Positions 9,110 to 19,665 of a stretch of DNA of 64,000 nucleotides are shown here, piece after piece. The translations under genes and the position numbers were made by a program. Within the stretch, counting starts at the first letter, position 1, and each line of letters begins with the position of its first letter. Origin of the DNA: Hymenobacter psoromatis (GTDB lineage: Bacteria; Bacteroidota; Bacteroidia; Cytophagales; Hymenobacteraceae); contig CP014771.1 of assembly GCA_001596155.1 (NCBI GenBank), positions 1,612,001 to 1,676,000 on the forward strand. Reading direction: 5' to 3'. The notes beneath the pieces were generated by a model. That model did no database searches. It had not been told where the DNA came from and was given only the letters and a program-made list of their open reading frames with translations.

Positions 9110-9152
9110 AGTTAGTAGCTGCTGTTAAGCAGTCAGTCAAAAGTAATGGAGT

Positions 9153-9260
9153 AAAAAGAACGTCATTCCGAGCTTGCCGAGGAATCTCGCTCGCATCATT
9201 CGGGCCTCGTTCCACGACGCACGCGAGATTCCTCGGCAAGCTCGGAATGACGTTCTTTTT
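9153..9260. repeat. Palindromic element, family D (ATTCC stem)
   Basis: Arms at 9153-9190 and 9223-9260 are exact reverse complements, starting AAAAAGAACGTCATTCCGAG. The arm hairpin is ATTCC / GGAAT. The A-tract start and T-tract end would make it a bidirectional terminator between the convergent pectinesterase and lacI-family genes. Confidence 0.9.
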
Positions 9261-9358
9261 ATACCTGTTTACTTCCGCACGAGTACTCAAGAAGCCCAAC
9301 CAGTGCTTTCGAGCTTTTCATAATAGCTTGATACACTGACTAGACTAATCGCAAATCC

Positions 9359-10387
9359 CTACCCCCCCGCCACCGGCCAGGCCGACGACTCCCGCACCAC
9401 CAGCGTAGTTGGGATGGTGAGCGTGCTAGGGGGCGCGGCGCGGTGCTTCAGCTCAATGAGGTCGAGCAGGCGGCCCACGGCCTGCCGGCCGATTTCGGTG
9501 GCCGGCTGCACCACCGTGCTCATCGAGGGCGAGAGCATATCGGCCACGGTGAGGTTGGTGAAACCGATAAGCGACACGTCGCCGGGAATGGCAATGCGAC
9601 GCTGGCGCAGGGCGGCCAGGCAGCCTACCGCCAGCCGGTCGCTGGCCGTGAAAAAGGCATCGGGCCGGGGCTCCAGGGCCAGCAGCTCATCTACCAGCGG
9701 GCCTACCTCATCGGGCCCAAAGGTGCCAAAGCGCACCAGATTTTCATCATACGGCACCCCGTATTGTTCCAGCGCGGCGCGGTAGCCAGCCAGGCGCTCC
9801 TGCGTAATGCTGAGCCAGGGCTGAATGGTGAGGTGCGCAATGCGGCGGCGCCCCGACTGCAACAGGTGTTCGGTGGCCGCAAAGGCCCCAGCAAAGTTGT
9901 CCGCCACCACGCGGGGCGTATTGAGGTCGGCCGACACGCGGTCGAACTGCACGATGGGGGTGCCCTGCTGCTGCAGCTCCTGCAAGTGGCTTACGTTGTT
10001 GGTTTCGCTGCTAAGCGAGATGAGCAGGCCATCGACGCGCCGGGCCAGGGCCTGGCGCAGGTTGGCCACTTCGCGGTCGTAGGCTTCGTGGGTCTGGAAG
10101 ATGAGCACGTCGTAGCCGCGCTGGTTGGCTACCTCCTCGATGCCATTGATGGCCTGCGAAAAGTAATAATTGGCGATTTGTGGCACGATGACCCCGATGG
10201 CTTTGCTGCTGCTCCCTTTCAGGCTGAGGGCGATGGGGTTGGGCCGGTAGTGCAGGCGGGCGGCGCACTCCATCACCAGCCGCTTGGTTTCCGCGTTGAT
10301 TTCGTAGCTGTCCCGCAACGCCCGCGACACCGTCGAAACGGAGATGTTGAGCTCCCGGGCGATGTCTTTGAGAGTAGCGGGTTCCAA
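9359..10387 (-). CDS. LacI-family transcriptional regulator of the pectin locus
   Basis: This 342-residue DNA-binding regulator has the LacI helix-turn-helix at residues 4-25 (TLKDIARELNISVSTVSRAL) and a hinge near residue 50 (PNPIALSLKG). The rest is a periplasmic-binding-like sensor domain from residue 61. It is read away from susC, and an operator-like site lies between them at 10521-10544. Two further copies precede GH28 and kdgK. By analogy with other LacI proteins in uronate loci, it may repress until a galacturonate-pathway intermediate binds. The ligand is inference. Confidence 0.93.
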   Translation of the reverse strand: MEPATLKDIARELNISVSTVSRALRDSYEINAETKRLVMECAARLHYRPNPIALSLKGSSSKAIGVIVPQIANYYFSQAINGIEEVANQRGYDVLIFQTHEAYDREVANLRQALARRVDGLLISLSSETNNVSHLQELQQQGTPIVQFDRVSADLNTPRVVADNFAGAFAATEHLLQSGRRRIAHLTIQPWLSITQERLAGYRAALEQYGVPYDENLVRFGTFGPDEVGPLVDELLALEPRPDAFFTASDRLAVGCLAALRQRRIAIPGDVSLIGFTNLTVADMLSPSMSTVVQPATEIGRQAVGRLLDLIELKHRAAPPSTLTIPTTLVVRESSAWPVAGG

Positions 10388-10806
10388 GCTGATTTTGTTA
10401 GTAAAATACCATTACCTACTTCCTTCCGGCGGCAGGTTTTCGCGGTTAAAGATAAAGGCTAAATGAACACGGCGGTGAGCGTGGTTCCCTGGCCCAACCA
10501 GAACAAAGCAACCTGGAAACGTTGCCGATAACGATTGCGCAAATAAAAAAGCCCTTTGATGGATAGCCCCCACGGTTTAGGGGCTAAACTTCGAGACTAC
10601 TAACCGCGCTGGGGTTGCCGCCAACCGCTTTTTCTTCTTTCCAAAATCCCAACCTTCGGCTCTTTTTATGGGTATTTCCTCCCGTTCTGGCTTGGCTGGC
10701 AAGCGCGCCCTCGTCACGGGCGGCCACCGCAGCCCTGGCCCGGCCGATTTGCGCTAACGATTCACTTTTTTACTTTCCCACCCAACTGCTCCCGGCTGCC
10801 TTACTT
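10388..10806. other. Divergent lacI-susC intergenic region
   Basis: This 419-base region contains operator 2 (10521-10544) and presumably both promoters and a susC leader of more than 200 bases. The susC reading frame stays open upstream to 10615, but that extension has no signal peptide and is unlikely to be translated. Confidence 0.6.
10521..10544. promoter_or_regulatory. Candidate LacI-family operator 2
   Basis: The site reads GTTGCCGATAACGATTGC followed by GCAAAT, and differs from operator 1 at three positions. It lies between the divergent lacI-family and susC genes, where it could serve both autoregulation and susCD control. Confidence 0.7.
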
Positions 10807-13800
10807 ATGAAAAAACATCTTCTCCTGCTCTGGCTCGTGCTTTGCGGCAGCATTGGCCTGGCGCTTGCCCAATCCCGGACTATCACCGGCACCGTGAAGG
10901 GCTCGGACGGCGAAACCCTACCCGGCGTAACCGTCGTGCTCAAGGGCACGACCAACGGGGCCTCCACGGCGGCCGACGGCACGTTCTCGCTGGCCGTGCC
11001 GCAGGATAGCAAGACGGCGGTGCTGCGCTTTAGCTTCATTGGCTACGTGAGCCAGGAGGTGGCCGTGGGCACCAAAACAACCATTGAAGTGAGCCTGGTG
11101 AGCGACACGCAAAGCCTCGACGACGTGGTGGTTATCGGCTACCAGTCCGTGCAGCGCAAGGATTTGACCGGGGCCGTATCGTCGGTAAACGCGCAGCAAA
11201 TCAAGGACATCCCCGTTAACTCGGCGGCCGAAGCCTTGCAGGGCCGCCTGGCCGGCGTGCAGCTGAATGCCTCGGATGGGCAGCCCGGCAACCAGGGCTT
11301 CCAGGTGCGGGTGCGCGGCGGCAACTCCATCACCCAGGACAATACGCCGCTCTACGTGGTGGACGGCATTCAGGTGGAGAACGCGCTGGGCGTGATTGCC
11401 CCGCAGGACATTGCCTCGGTGGATGTGCTGAAGGATGCTTCGGCCACCGCTATTTATGGCGCGCGCGGGGCCAACGGCGTTATCATCATCACCACCAAGG
11501 GGGGTAAGGACGGCCGCACTACGGTGACATACAACGGGTTCGGCGGTTTCCGCACGCTGAGCAAGAAGCTGAGCGTGCTGGGGCCGGCCGACTACGTGAA
11601 CTACCAGTATGAGCGCGCCGCCTCGATTGGCACGGCGGCGGGCGGCCTCACCACGTTCCAGAACTATTTCGGCACCCAGACCTACAACAGCCCGCGCCTC
11701 GACAGCGCCCGCAACGCGCCGTTTCAGGACTGGCAGGACCAGGTGTTTGGCCGCAAGGCCGGGCAATTTACCCACAACGTGACGCTGGCGGGCGGCAACA
11801 AGGGCACGACCTACGCCCTGAGCCTGACCGACAACAAGGAAAACGGCATTCAGGTGGGCACGAGCTACGAGCGGATGCTCGTCAACTTCCGCTTCGACAC
11901 CAAGGTGAGCGACCGCTTCAAGTTTGGCGTGAACACCCGCTTCAACAACCAGGAGTCGCTGGGCGCGGGCACCGGCGCGGCCGGCGGCACCAGCGCCACC
12001 ACCGGCCAGAGCGTGCCCACGGGCTCGACTACTACCTCGCGCCTGCGCAATACGATTCAGTACGTGCCGCTGGTGGTGCCTGCCACCAGCCATAGCACCG
12101 CCCTGGACCCTAACACCTTCGACAGCGACTTCTTCACCAACTCCAGCCTGGTGAACCCCCTGCTGGCCATCAACAACGAATATCGCTCGGACAAGCGCCG
12201 CACCATCAACATCGCGGCCAACGCGGCCCTGAACCTCACCAAGGACCTGGTGCTGCGCTCGGTGGCGGGCTTCGACATCACGGATTTCAACACCAGCACC
12301 TTCAACGGGCACTACTCGCCCACCATCCGGCAGCCGGGCGGCGGCTACCAGAACCTGCCGTTTGCCACCATCACCACCCAAACCCAGACTACTATCAACA
12401 ACTCGAACGTGCTGGACTACTCGTTTCGGAAGGAGAAAAACGTGCTGAACGTGCTGCTGGGCGAAGAAACCTACCAGCAGCAAACGACCTCGCAGTACCT
12501 GCAAACCAACTTCTTACCCCTCGACATTACGGCCGGCCGGGCGCTGGCCAACATCAACCAGGGCGTGCTGCCCGCCGGCACGACCGCCCAGCCCGTGACG
12601 CCTACCACGGGCATTCCGGTCAACTACACGCTGCTCTCGTTCTTCGGCCGCGCCAACTACTCGTTTGATGATAAGTACCTGGCCACGTTGACGTTCCGCC
12701 GCGATGGCTCGTCGAAGTTTCTCAACTACGACGGCACCGACAACCAGCACCGCATTTTCCCGGCGGCCTCGGTGGCCTGGCGCCTTTCGCGCGAGGGCTT
12801 TATGCAGGACCTCAAGCCGATTTCGGACCTGAAGCTGCGCCTGAGCTACGGCCAGGCGGGCAACAACCGCATCGGCGACTTCCTGACCTCGCAGCTCTTC
12901 CAGGCCGGCAACTCGTCCTATTATATCAATGGCACGCAGGTGCTGGGCTCGGCGGCCACGACGCTGGCCAACCCCAGCCTGCGGTGGGAAATCACCACCT
13001 CGCGCGACCTGGGCATGGACCTGGCCCTGTTCAACAACCGGGTGCAGCTCACGGTAGATGGCTATTATAACACCACGAAAGACCTGCTGGTTAATCAGCC
13101 CATTCCGGCCATTCTGGGCTACACCAGCCAGCAGCGCAACGTGGGCAGCACGTCGGGCCGCGGCCTGGAGTTTCATCTGAGTGGCACGGCGGTGCAGACC
13201 GATAAATTTACCTGGTCGGTGACGGCCAACGCCGCGCTCAACCGCATTCGCATCGATGACCTGGGGGGCCTGAACGAGATTCCGGGCATCAACTCGGGCT
13301 GGGCGGGCACCGCGGCGGGCATCCCAACCGACTACGTGGCCCGCGTGGGCCAGCCGGTGGGCCAGATGTATGGCTTCGTGACCGACGGCTTCTACACCAC
13401 CAACGACTTCGAGAACTACAACGCCACCAGCCGGACCTGGACGCTGAAATCGGGGGTAGCCAACGACGCCAGCGTGGTGGGCGTGGCCCTGGCCCCCGGC
13501 GTGCTCAAGCTGAAAGACCTGAACGGCGACGGCACCGTGGACATCAACAACGACCGCCAGGTAATCGGCAACGCCCAGCCCAAAATTACGGGCGGCCTCA
13601 ACCAGCAGTTCACCTACAAGAGCTTCGACGCCAGCGTCTTCCTCAACTTCGTGTATGGCAACCAGATTTACAACGCCAACAAGATTGAGTTTACCTCGGG
13701 CGTGTACCCGCTCACCAACCTGCTGGGCGACATGGCGGGCCGCTACCGCAACTACGACAACACCGGCACGCTCGTGACCGACAAGGCCGCCCTGGACGCG

Positions 13801-14115
13801 CTCAACCAGAATGCCACCATCTGGACGCCGCCCCGCCAGCTGTTTCTGCACTCGTGGGCGATTGAAGACGGCTCGTTTCTGCGCATCAACAACCTGACCT
13901 TTGGCTACTCGCTCAACAAGGCGCTCATTAGCCGGGCCAAGCTCAACCAGCTGCGCTTCTACGTGACGGTCAACAACCTGTACACGTTCACCAAGTATTC
14001 GGGCTACGACCCGGAGGTGAACACGCGCCGCCAAACGGCCCTCACGCCGGGCGTTGACTACGCCGCCTACCCCCGCAGCCGGGCCTTTTTGTTCGGCGTC
14101 AACCTCTCGCTTTAA
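10807..14115 (+). CDS. SusC-like TonB-dependent outer-membrane transporter
   Basis: This 1102-residue protein imports oligosaccharides across the outer membrane together with its SusD partner. The start at 10807 gives a signal peptide (1-22). Residues about 24-105 form a carboxypeptidase-regulatory-like domain (ITGTVKGSDGETLPGVTV). A TonB box region (LDDVVVIGYQ) and plug domain follow, with YVVDGIQ and GARGANGVIIITTKGG. The remainder is a 22-strand barrel ending FLFGVNLSL. No STN domain is present, so transenvelope sigma signalling is not expected. It is followed 12 bases later by susD. Confidence 0.95.
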   Translation: MKKHLLLLWLVLCGSIGLALAQSRTITGTVKGSDGETLPGVTVVLKGTTNGASTAADGTFSLAVPQDSKTAVLRFSFIGYVSQEVAVGTKTTIEVSLVSDTQSLDDVVVIGYQSVQRKDLTGAVSSVNAQQIKDIPVNSAAEALQGRLAGVQLNASDGQPGNQGFQVRVRGGNSITQDNTPLYVVDGIQVENALGVIAPQDIASVDVLKDASATAIYGARGANGVIIITTKGGKDGRTTVTYNGFGGFRTLSKKLSVLGPADYVNYQYERAASIGTAAGGLTTFQNYFGTQTYNSPRLDSARNAPFQDWQDQVFGRKAGQFTHNVTLAGGNKGTTYALSLTDNKENGIQVGTSYERMLVNFRFDTKVSDRFKFGVNTRFNNQESLGAGTGAAGGTSATTGQSVPTGSTTTSRLRNTIQYVPLVVPATSHSTALDPNTFDSDFFTNSSLVNPLLAINNEYRSDKRRTINIAANAALNLTKDLVLRSVAGFDITDFNTSTFNGHYSPTIRQPGGGYQNLPFATITTQTQTTINNSNVLDYSFRKEKNVLNVLLGEETYQQQTTSQYLQTNFLPLDITAGRALANINQGVLPAGTTAQPVTPTTGIPVNYTLLSFFGRANYSFDDKYLATLTFRRDGSSKFLNYDGTDNQHRIFPAASVAWRLSREGFMQDLKPISDLKLRLSYGQAGNNRIGDFLTSQLFQAGNSSYYINGTQVLGSAATTLANPSLRWEITTSRDLGMDLALFNNRVQLTVDGYYNTTKDLLVNQPIPAILGYTSQQRNVGSTSGRGLEFHLSGTAVQTDKFTWSVTANAALNRIRIDDLGGLNEIPGINSGWAGTAAGIPTDYVARVGQPVGQMYGFVTDGFYTTNDFENYNATSRTWTLKSGVANDASVVGVALAPGVLKLKDLNGDGTVDINNDRQVIGNAQPKITGGLNQQFTYKSFDASVFLNFVYGNQIYNANKIEFTSGVYPLTNLLGDMAGRYRNYDNTGTLVTDKAALDALNQNATIWTPPRQLFLHSWAIEDGSFLRINNLTFGYSLNKALISRAKLNQLRFYVTVNNLYTFTKYSGYDPEVNTRRQTALTPGVDYAAYPRSRAFLFGVNLSL

Positions 14116-14127
14116 TTCCCACCCGCT

Positions 14128-15998
14128 ATGTCTTTGGTATTTATGAAATCTCCTCTTTTGGGACGGGTGGCGGCATCGGCGCTGGTGCTGGCCAGCGCGG
14201 CCGGGCTGCTCTCGTCGTGCAAAAACTACCTCGATATCGAGCCCACCGCGCTCAACACGACCGACGCCACCTTTAGCACGGCGGCCGGGTCCACGTCGGC
14301 CGTCATTGGCACTTACAACCTGCTGGCCGGCGACAACTCCTACGGCACGCGCCTGGCCATGTACTTTCCGCTCGATACGGATGAGCTGATTGGCTCGGCG
14401 GGCATCATTGACGGGGGTAGGCGCAGTATTGCCCGCTACAAGGCTTTTTCGACCAACTCCGAGATTATCAACCCCTGGATACGCCTCTACCAGGGGGTAG
14501 AGCGCGCCAATATCTGCATCGCCAACATCCCGACTTCGCCCATCTACAACACCGGCGTGGCCGCCGACACGGCTACTCTGCACCGCCTCTACGGCGAGGC
14601 GCTGGCGCTGCGGGCGCAGTTTTACCTGGAGTTGGTGCGCAACTGGGGCGACGTGCCGGCCCAGTTCACGCCCACCGTGACGGGCCAGGACGTGAACCTG
14701 CCCAACGCCGACCGCAGCGTGACCCTCAAGCAGCTGATTGATGACCTGGCCGTGGCCGAAAAGCTGCTACCCTGGCGCTCGGCTTCGGGCTACAATAACC
14801 AGCGCTTTACCAAGGGCGCGGTGAAGGCCCTGCGCGCCCGCGTGGCGCTGCAGCGCGGCGGCTATGCCCTGCAAGGCACCGTGATGACCCGGCCCGCCGA
14901 CTACCTGGACTACTACAAGATTGCCCGCCAGGAGTGTCTCGACATTATGAGCCACCGCGCGGAGCACACGCTGAACCCGAGCTTTTTGGAAACCTTCCTC
15001 AGCATTAATCAGCTGCGCACCGAGGCCGCCAACGAGGTTATGATGGCCGTGGGCATGGGCGGTGCCAGCAGCGCCACCGACAGCAAGCTGGGCTACTACA
15101 ACGGGCCGCGCCTCACCAGCTCGGGCACCTACGGCACCTCGCAGGGGGCCGTGAACGCCGCCCCGCCGTACTTCTACGCCTTTGACTCGACCGATACGCG
15201 CCGCGACGTCACCATTACGCTCTACGTAATCGGCACCAGCAACCTGCAGGCCGGGGCCACCCTCGCCACTATCACGGACGGCAAGTTTCGGCGCGACTGG
15301 CGCACGCCGGCCCTGCCCGGCAGCAGCAACTACCTGGGCTACAGCTGGCCACTTATGCGCTTTGCCGACGTGGAGCTGATGTTTGCCGAAACCGAAAACG
15401 AAATCAACGGCCCCACGGCCGACGCCCAGAAAGCCCTGCTCGAAGTGCGGACCCGTGGTTTTGGCGGCAACGCCGCCCGCGCCACCGCCGGCCTGAGCCT
15501 CACCAGCAAGGATAATTTTTTCACGGCCCTCGTCAACGAGCGCTACTTGGAGTTTGGCAGCGAAGGCATCCGCAAATACGACTTGCTGCGCTGGAACCTG
15601 CTGGCCACCAAGCTGGCCGACGTGAAGGCTAAATCGTGGCCATTCAGCAGGGCACCGTGCCCTACAGCACCGGTGCCACCTCGGTGAAGGTGCCCCAGAC
15701 GCTCTACTACAAGGTAGTGAGCGGCGTGCTGCAATTCCAGCGCTCGCTCTACAAAGCCGCGCCCGCCACGGCCCCCACCGGCACCACCAGCATGGCCTGG
15801 GCCTCGGGCATCAACCCCACTTACGTGGCCAATACGATGCCCGCCGGCGCCACCTACACCGCTAACGGCACCACGGCCGCCAGCACAGGCATGGGCCTGG
15901 CCGCCGAGTACGTGACGGGCCAGGGCAAGGAGCTGTTCCCAATTCCGCAGTCAACCATCGACACTGACCCTGCCCTCAAGCAGAACGCAGGCTATTAA
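14128..15998 (+). pseudogene. SusD-like surface lipoprotein, frameshifted
   Basis: This gene encodes the glycan-binding lid for the SusC channel. The N-terminus is a lipoprotein signal with lipobox LLSSC; translation may start at 14128 or, more typically for this signal, at 14143 (MKSPLLG). The first frame matches SusD through the helical core and the C-terminal motif NERYLEFGSEGIRKYDLLRW, then leaves the family sequence near 15631. The rest, about 120 residues ending in LFPIPQSTIDTDPALKQN, continues in the next frame from 15636. One extra A in the AAA run at 15631-15633 would restore the expected reading (KAKIVAIQQG). The shift is a real mutation or a homopolymer sequencing error. Confidence 0.88.
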
Positions 15999-16141
15999 AT
16001 TAATGACTAATGACCCTTTGGTTGGCACACATTTTTAGCCCGCAGAAGACGCGGAGGTTTGCGCTGAAGACGCAGAAGCAAACAGCTGCTTAACCGGCTA
16101 ATTTGAGATTTGTCATTAGTCACTCGTCATTAGTCATTAAT
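15999..16141. repeat. Inverted repeat with TAATGAC arms
   Basis: The arm ATTAATGACTAATGAC at 15999-16014 recurs as its exact reverse complement at 16126-16141, and a partial third copy lies at 16111-16123. The middle contains repeated GAAGACGC units. It fills the gap between susD and uxaB. Confidence 0.75.
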
Positions 16142-16159
16142 CACTACCCCCTATCCAGC

Positions 16160-17692
16160 ATGTTTATTCTATCCGAAGAATTAGTACGCGGCGGGGCAGC
16201 GGTGCCCGGCGTTTCCCTACCCCCCCCCGCGCTGCTCGACCTGCCCGAGAAGGTGCTCCAGTTTGGCACTGGCGTGCTGCTGCGCGGCCTCCCCGATTTT
16301 TTGATTGACCAGGCCAACCGCCAAGGCATTTTTAATGGCCGGGTGGTGGTGGTGAAAAGCACCGATGGCGGCGACGCCACCGCCTTTGCCCGCCAGGATA
16401 ACCTCTACACGGTGTGCGTGCGCGGTGTGGAAGATGGCCAGGCCATCAGCCAGAACGTGGTGTGCGCCAGCATCAGCCGGGTGCTGTCGGCCCGCGGGCA
16501 GTGGGCCGAAGTGCTGCGGGTGGCCGCCAGCCCCGCGCTGCGAATCGTGCTTTCGAACACGACGGAGGTAGGCATCGTGCTCGACGAAACCGACGACGTG
16601 CGCGCCGCGCCGCCGCGCTCGTTTCCGGGCAAGTTGCTGGCCGTGCTGCTGGCCCGCTACGCGGCCTTTGCCGGCGCGGCCGATAAGGGCCTGGTCATCG
16701 TGCCCACCGAATTGATACCCGACAACGGCACCAAACTACACGGCATCCTGCGCGAGCTGGCCGAAAACCAGGTGCCCGACCCCGGCTTCCTGCACTGGCT
16801 CGAAACGGCCAACACGGTCTGTAACTCGCTGGTGGACCGCATTGTGCCGGGCGCACCCACCGCCGCGGCCGCCGCCAGCCTGGCTCAGGAGCTGGGCTAC
16901 GACGACGAGCTATTGCTAATGTCGGAAGCGTATCGGCTGTGGGCCATCGAGGGCGATGAGCGGGTGCGGGCGGTGCTGAGCTTTGAGCAGGCCGACGCGG
17001 GCATTGTCGTGCAGCCCGACATTAATCAGTTCCGGGAGCTGAAGCTGCGCCTGCTCAACGGCACCCACTCGCTGGCCTGCGGGCTGGCCGTGCTGGGGGG
17101 GGTAGGCACCGTGCGCGAGGCGATGGAGGACGACCACTTCGCGAGCTACATCCGCCACCTGATGCTGACCGATTTGCTGCCCGGCATTCCCTACCCCCTC
17201 GATGAGGCGGTGGGCCAGCGCTTTGGGCTGCAGGTGCTTGACCGCTTCCGCAACCCCGCCGTGGAGCACCGCTGGCTGGCCATCACCCTCAACTACTCGG
17301 CCAAGCTGCGGCTGCGCGTGGTGCCCGATTTGCTGCATTATTACCAGCGCTTCGGGACCGTGCCGCACTACGTGGCGCTGGGCTTCGCGGCCTACCTGCT
17401 GTTTATGCGCGGCGTGCGGCACGCGGACGGCCGCTGGCACGGCACGGCGCGAGGCCAGGAATACCTGATTCAGGATGAGCAGGCGGGCTTTTTCGCTGAT
17501 TTGTGGCACCACCACTCACCCACCGAGCTGGTGCGGCAGGCGCTGAGCGACACGGGCCTCTGGGACGCCGACCTAACCGCCCTCGCCGGCTTTACGGCCG
17601 CCGTGACGCGCTACCTGGGTCAGCTGCAGCTCGAAGGCGCGGCCGCTACTTTGGCCGGCATGTTGACTAAAAACCAGCGCGCGGCGGTTTAA
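16160..17692 (+). CDS. uxaB: Tagaturonate reductase
   Basis: This 510-residue NAD-dependent reductase converts D-tagaturonate to D-altronate in the cytoplasm. The sequence fits the mannitol dehydrogenase/UxaB family: a Rossmann region starting VLQFGTGVLLRGLPDFLID, the conserved VVVVKSTDGGD, VPTELIPDNG, and the catalytic-region motif CNSLVDRIVPGAP. The start at 16160 matches the family N-terminus; the frame is open upstream to 16103 only through the repeat. Its length is close to characterised UxaB. Together with UxaC and UxaA it forms the isomerase branch of galacturonate use. Confidence 0.92.
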   Translation: MFILSEELVRGGAAVPGVSLPPPALLDLPEKVLQFGTGVLLRGLPDFLIDQANRQGIFNGRVVVVKSTDGGDATAFARQDNLYTVCVRGVEDGQAISQNVVCASISRVLSARGQWAEVLRVAASPALRIVLSNTTEVGIVLDETDDVRAAPPRSFPGKLLAVLLARYAAFAGAADKGLVIVPTELIPDNGTKLHGILRELAENQVPDPGFLHWLETANTVCNSLVDRIVPGAPTAAAAASLAQELGYDDELLLMSEAYRLWAIEGDERVRAVLSFEQADAGIVVQPDINQFRELKLRLLNGTHSLACGLAVLGGVGTVREAMEDDHFASYIRHLMLTDLLPGIPYPLDEAVGQRFGLQVLDRFRNPAVEHRWLAITLNYSAKLRLRVVPDLLHYYQRFGTVPHYVALGFAAYLLFMRGVRHADGRWHGTARGQEYLIQDEQAGFFADLWHHHSPTELVRQALSDTGLWDADLTALAGFTAAVTRYLGQLQLEGAAATLAGMLTKNQRAAV

Positions 17693-17737
17693 TTAAGTGA
17701 GGTTGCGCGGAGGGCATCGCCCTCCGCGTTCACCTCC

Positions 17738-17962
17738 GTTACTAGCTGATGTTACGCAGTCTTACCGCCCTCCGCGTTCACCTCACCCCCTAGCCCCCTC
17801 TCCAAAAGAGAGGGGGAACTAGCTCTAGCCTGTTTTAGATTGTAAATCAATTACTTAGATTAGAATTAAAACTAAAAAATAGTTCCCCCTCTCTTTTGGA
17901 GAGGGGGCTAGGGGGTGAGGTTGCGCGGAGGGCGATAAGACTGCGCAACCTCAGCTAGTAAC
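17738..17962. repeat. Composite palindrome with family C core
   Basis: Arms at 17738-17822 and 17881-17962 are nearly exact reverse complements, with an outer part GTTACTAGCTGA and an inner family C part. The AT-rich centre is about 58 bases. A degenerate extra hairpin (GCGCGGAGGGC / GCCCTCCGCG) lies at 17703-17728. Together they fill the 311-base gap between uxaB and uxaA, where no gene is present. Confidence 0.88.
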
Positions 17963-18003
17963 ACGTTTAATCAGTATTGCTGCCGCGTTTGGCACTCATT
18001 TCT

Positions 18004-19653
18004 ATGAAGCACCTGGTTGCTAAAATTCACCCCGCCGATAATGTGCTCGTTGCCCTCACCGACCTGCCCATCGGCACGCCCGTGACCTGGGATGGGGTGA
18101 CCGTGACGACTACCGAGAAGATACCGGCCAAGCACAAGCTGGCGCTGCAAGCCTTGCAGCCCGGCGACGAGGTGACCATGTACGGCGTGCTGGTGGGCCG
18201 CATGGCCGCGCCCGTGGCCCAGGGCGGCCTGCTCACCACGGCCAATATCAAGCACGCCACCGATTCGTATCAGGAAGGCCAGCACCCGCACCGCTGGGCG
18301 CAGCCCGACGTGAGCCGGTTCGCGGGCCGCACGTTCCTGGGCTTTCACCGGCTCGATGGGCGGGTAGGCACGGCCAACTACTGGCTGGTTATTCCGCTGG
18401 TTTTCTGCGAGAACCGCAACATTCAGGTGCTCGAAGAAGCCCTGGTGAACGACCTCGGCTACGCCCGCCGCAAGAGCTACCAGCCTCAGACCCAGGCCCT
18501 GCTGGAGCTGCTGCGGGCCGGCAAGTCGGTGGAGGAAATATTAGCTACCGACCTGCACTCGGCCGAAATGGGCCACCAACAGGTGAAGCCATTTCCGAAC
18601 GTGGACGGCATTCGGTTTCTCAGCCACGAAGGCGGCTGCGGCGGCATTCGGCAGGATGCCCAGACGCTGTGCGGCCTGCTGGCCGGCTACATCACCCACC
18701 CCAACGTGGCCGGCGCCACGGTGCTGAGCCTGGGCTGTCAGAACGCGCAGGTGAGCATGTTGCAGGACGAAATCGCGAAGCGCGACCCGCACTTTGCCAA
18801 GCCGCTGTTTGTGCTGGAGCAGCAGAAAATTGGCACTGAGGAAGCCCTCGTGAGCGCGGCCCTGCGCCAGACTTTCGCCGGCCTCATGCAGGCCAACCAG
18901 CAGCAGCGCCAGCCCGCGCCGCTCAGCAAGCTCACCATCGGCCTCGAATGCGGGGGTAGCGATGGCTTCTCGGGCATCTCGGCCAACCCGGCCGTGGGCC
19001 ACGTCTCGGACCTGCTGGTGGCGCTCGGCGGCTCGGTCATTCTGGCCGAATTCCCGGAGCTGTGCGGCGTGGAGCAGGAAATCGTGAACCGCTCGGTGGA
19101 CCACGAAACGGCCCAGCGCTTCACCTCGCTCATGAAAGCCTACGGCGACCGCGCCGTGGCCGTGGGCTCGGGCTTCGACATGAACCCCTCGCCCGGTAAC
19201 ATCCGCGACGGCCTCATCACCGACGCCATGAAATCGGCGGGCGCGGCCCGCAAGGGTGGCTCGTCGCCGGTGGTGGCCGTGCTCGACTACCCCGAATTGG
19301 TCACCAAGCCCGGCCTGAACCTGCTCTGCACGCCCGGCAACGACGTGGAAAGCACCACGGCCGAAGTCGGCTCGGGGGCCAACGTGGTGCTCTTCACCAC
19401 CGGCCTGGGCACGCCCACCGGCAACCCCATCGCGCCAGTCGTCAAAATCAGCTCCAATACTAAACTGGCCGAGCGGATGCCCGACATTATCGACGTGAAC
19501 ACCGGCACCGTCATCGACGGCGCGGAAACCATCGAGCAGGCCGGCGCGCGCATCCTGGAGTACGTGATTCAGGTAGCCAGCGGCCTGGAAGTGAGCGCCG
19601 TGCGCCACGGGCAGACTGATTTTATTCCGTGGAAGCGCGGGGTTTCTTTGTAG
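18004..19653 (+). CDS. uxaA: Altronate dehydratase
   Basis: This 549-residue enzyme dehydrates D-altronate to 2-keto-3-deoxygluconate (KDG). Residues 1-100 form the SAF-like N-terminal domain (HPADNVLVAL). The large C-terminal UxaA domain has GFHRLDGRVGTANYW, HEGGCGG and GLECGGSDGFSGISANPA, with the cysteines expected for metal binding. The start at 18004 fits the family; an upstream in-frame start at 17977 adds residues of no known role. It lies between uxaB and uxaC and acts on the product of UxaB. Confidence 0.93.
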   Translation: MKHLVAKIHPADNVLVALTDLPIGTPVTWDGVTVTTTEKIPAKHKLALQALQPGDEVTMYGVLVGRMAAPVAQGGLLTTANIKHATDSYQEGQHPHRWAQPDVSRFAGRTFLGFHRLDGRVGTANYWLVIPLVFCENRNIQVLEEALVNDLGYARRKSYQPQTQALLELLRAGKSVEEILATDLHSAEMGHQQVKPFPNVDGIRFLSHEGGCGGIRQDAQTLCGLLAGYITHPNVAGATVLSLGCQNAQVSMLQDEIAKRDPHFAKPLFVLEQQKIGTEEALVSAALRQTFAGLMQANQQQRQPAPLSKLTIGLECGGSDGFSGISANPAVGHVSDLLVALGGSVILAEFPELCGVEQEIVNRSVDHETAQRFTSLMKAYGDRAVAVGSGFDMNPSPGNIRDGLITDAMKSAGAARKGGSSPVVAVLDYPELVTKPGLNLLCTPGNDVESTTAEVGSGANVVLFTTGLGTPTGNPIAPVVKISSNTKLAERMPDIIDVNTGTVIDGAETIEQAGARILEYVIQVASGLEVSAVRHGQTDFIPWKRGVSL

Positions 19654-19665
19654 TCTTTAAGCATA

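Noticed and set aside
10918..14583. Two very long minus-strand ORFs opposite susC and susD
   Set aside because: SusC and SusD are clear on the plus strand; these are composition-driven open frames.
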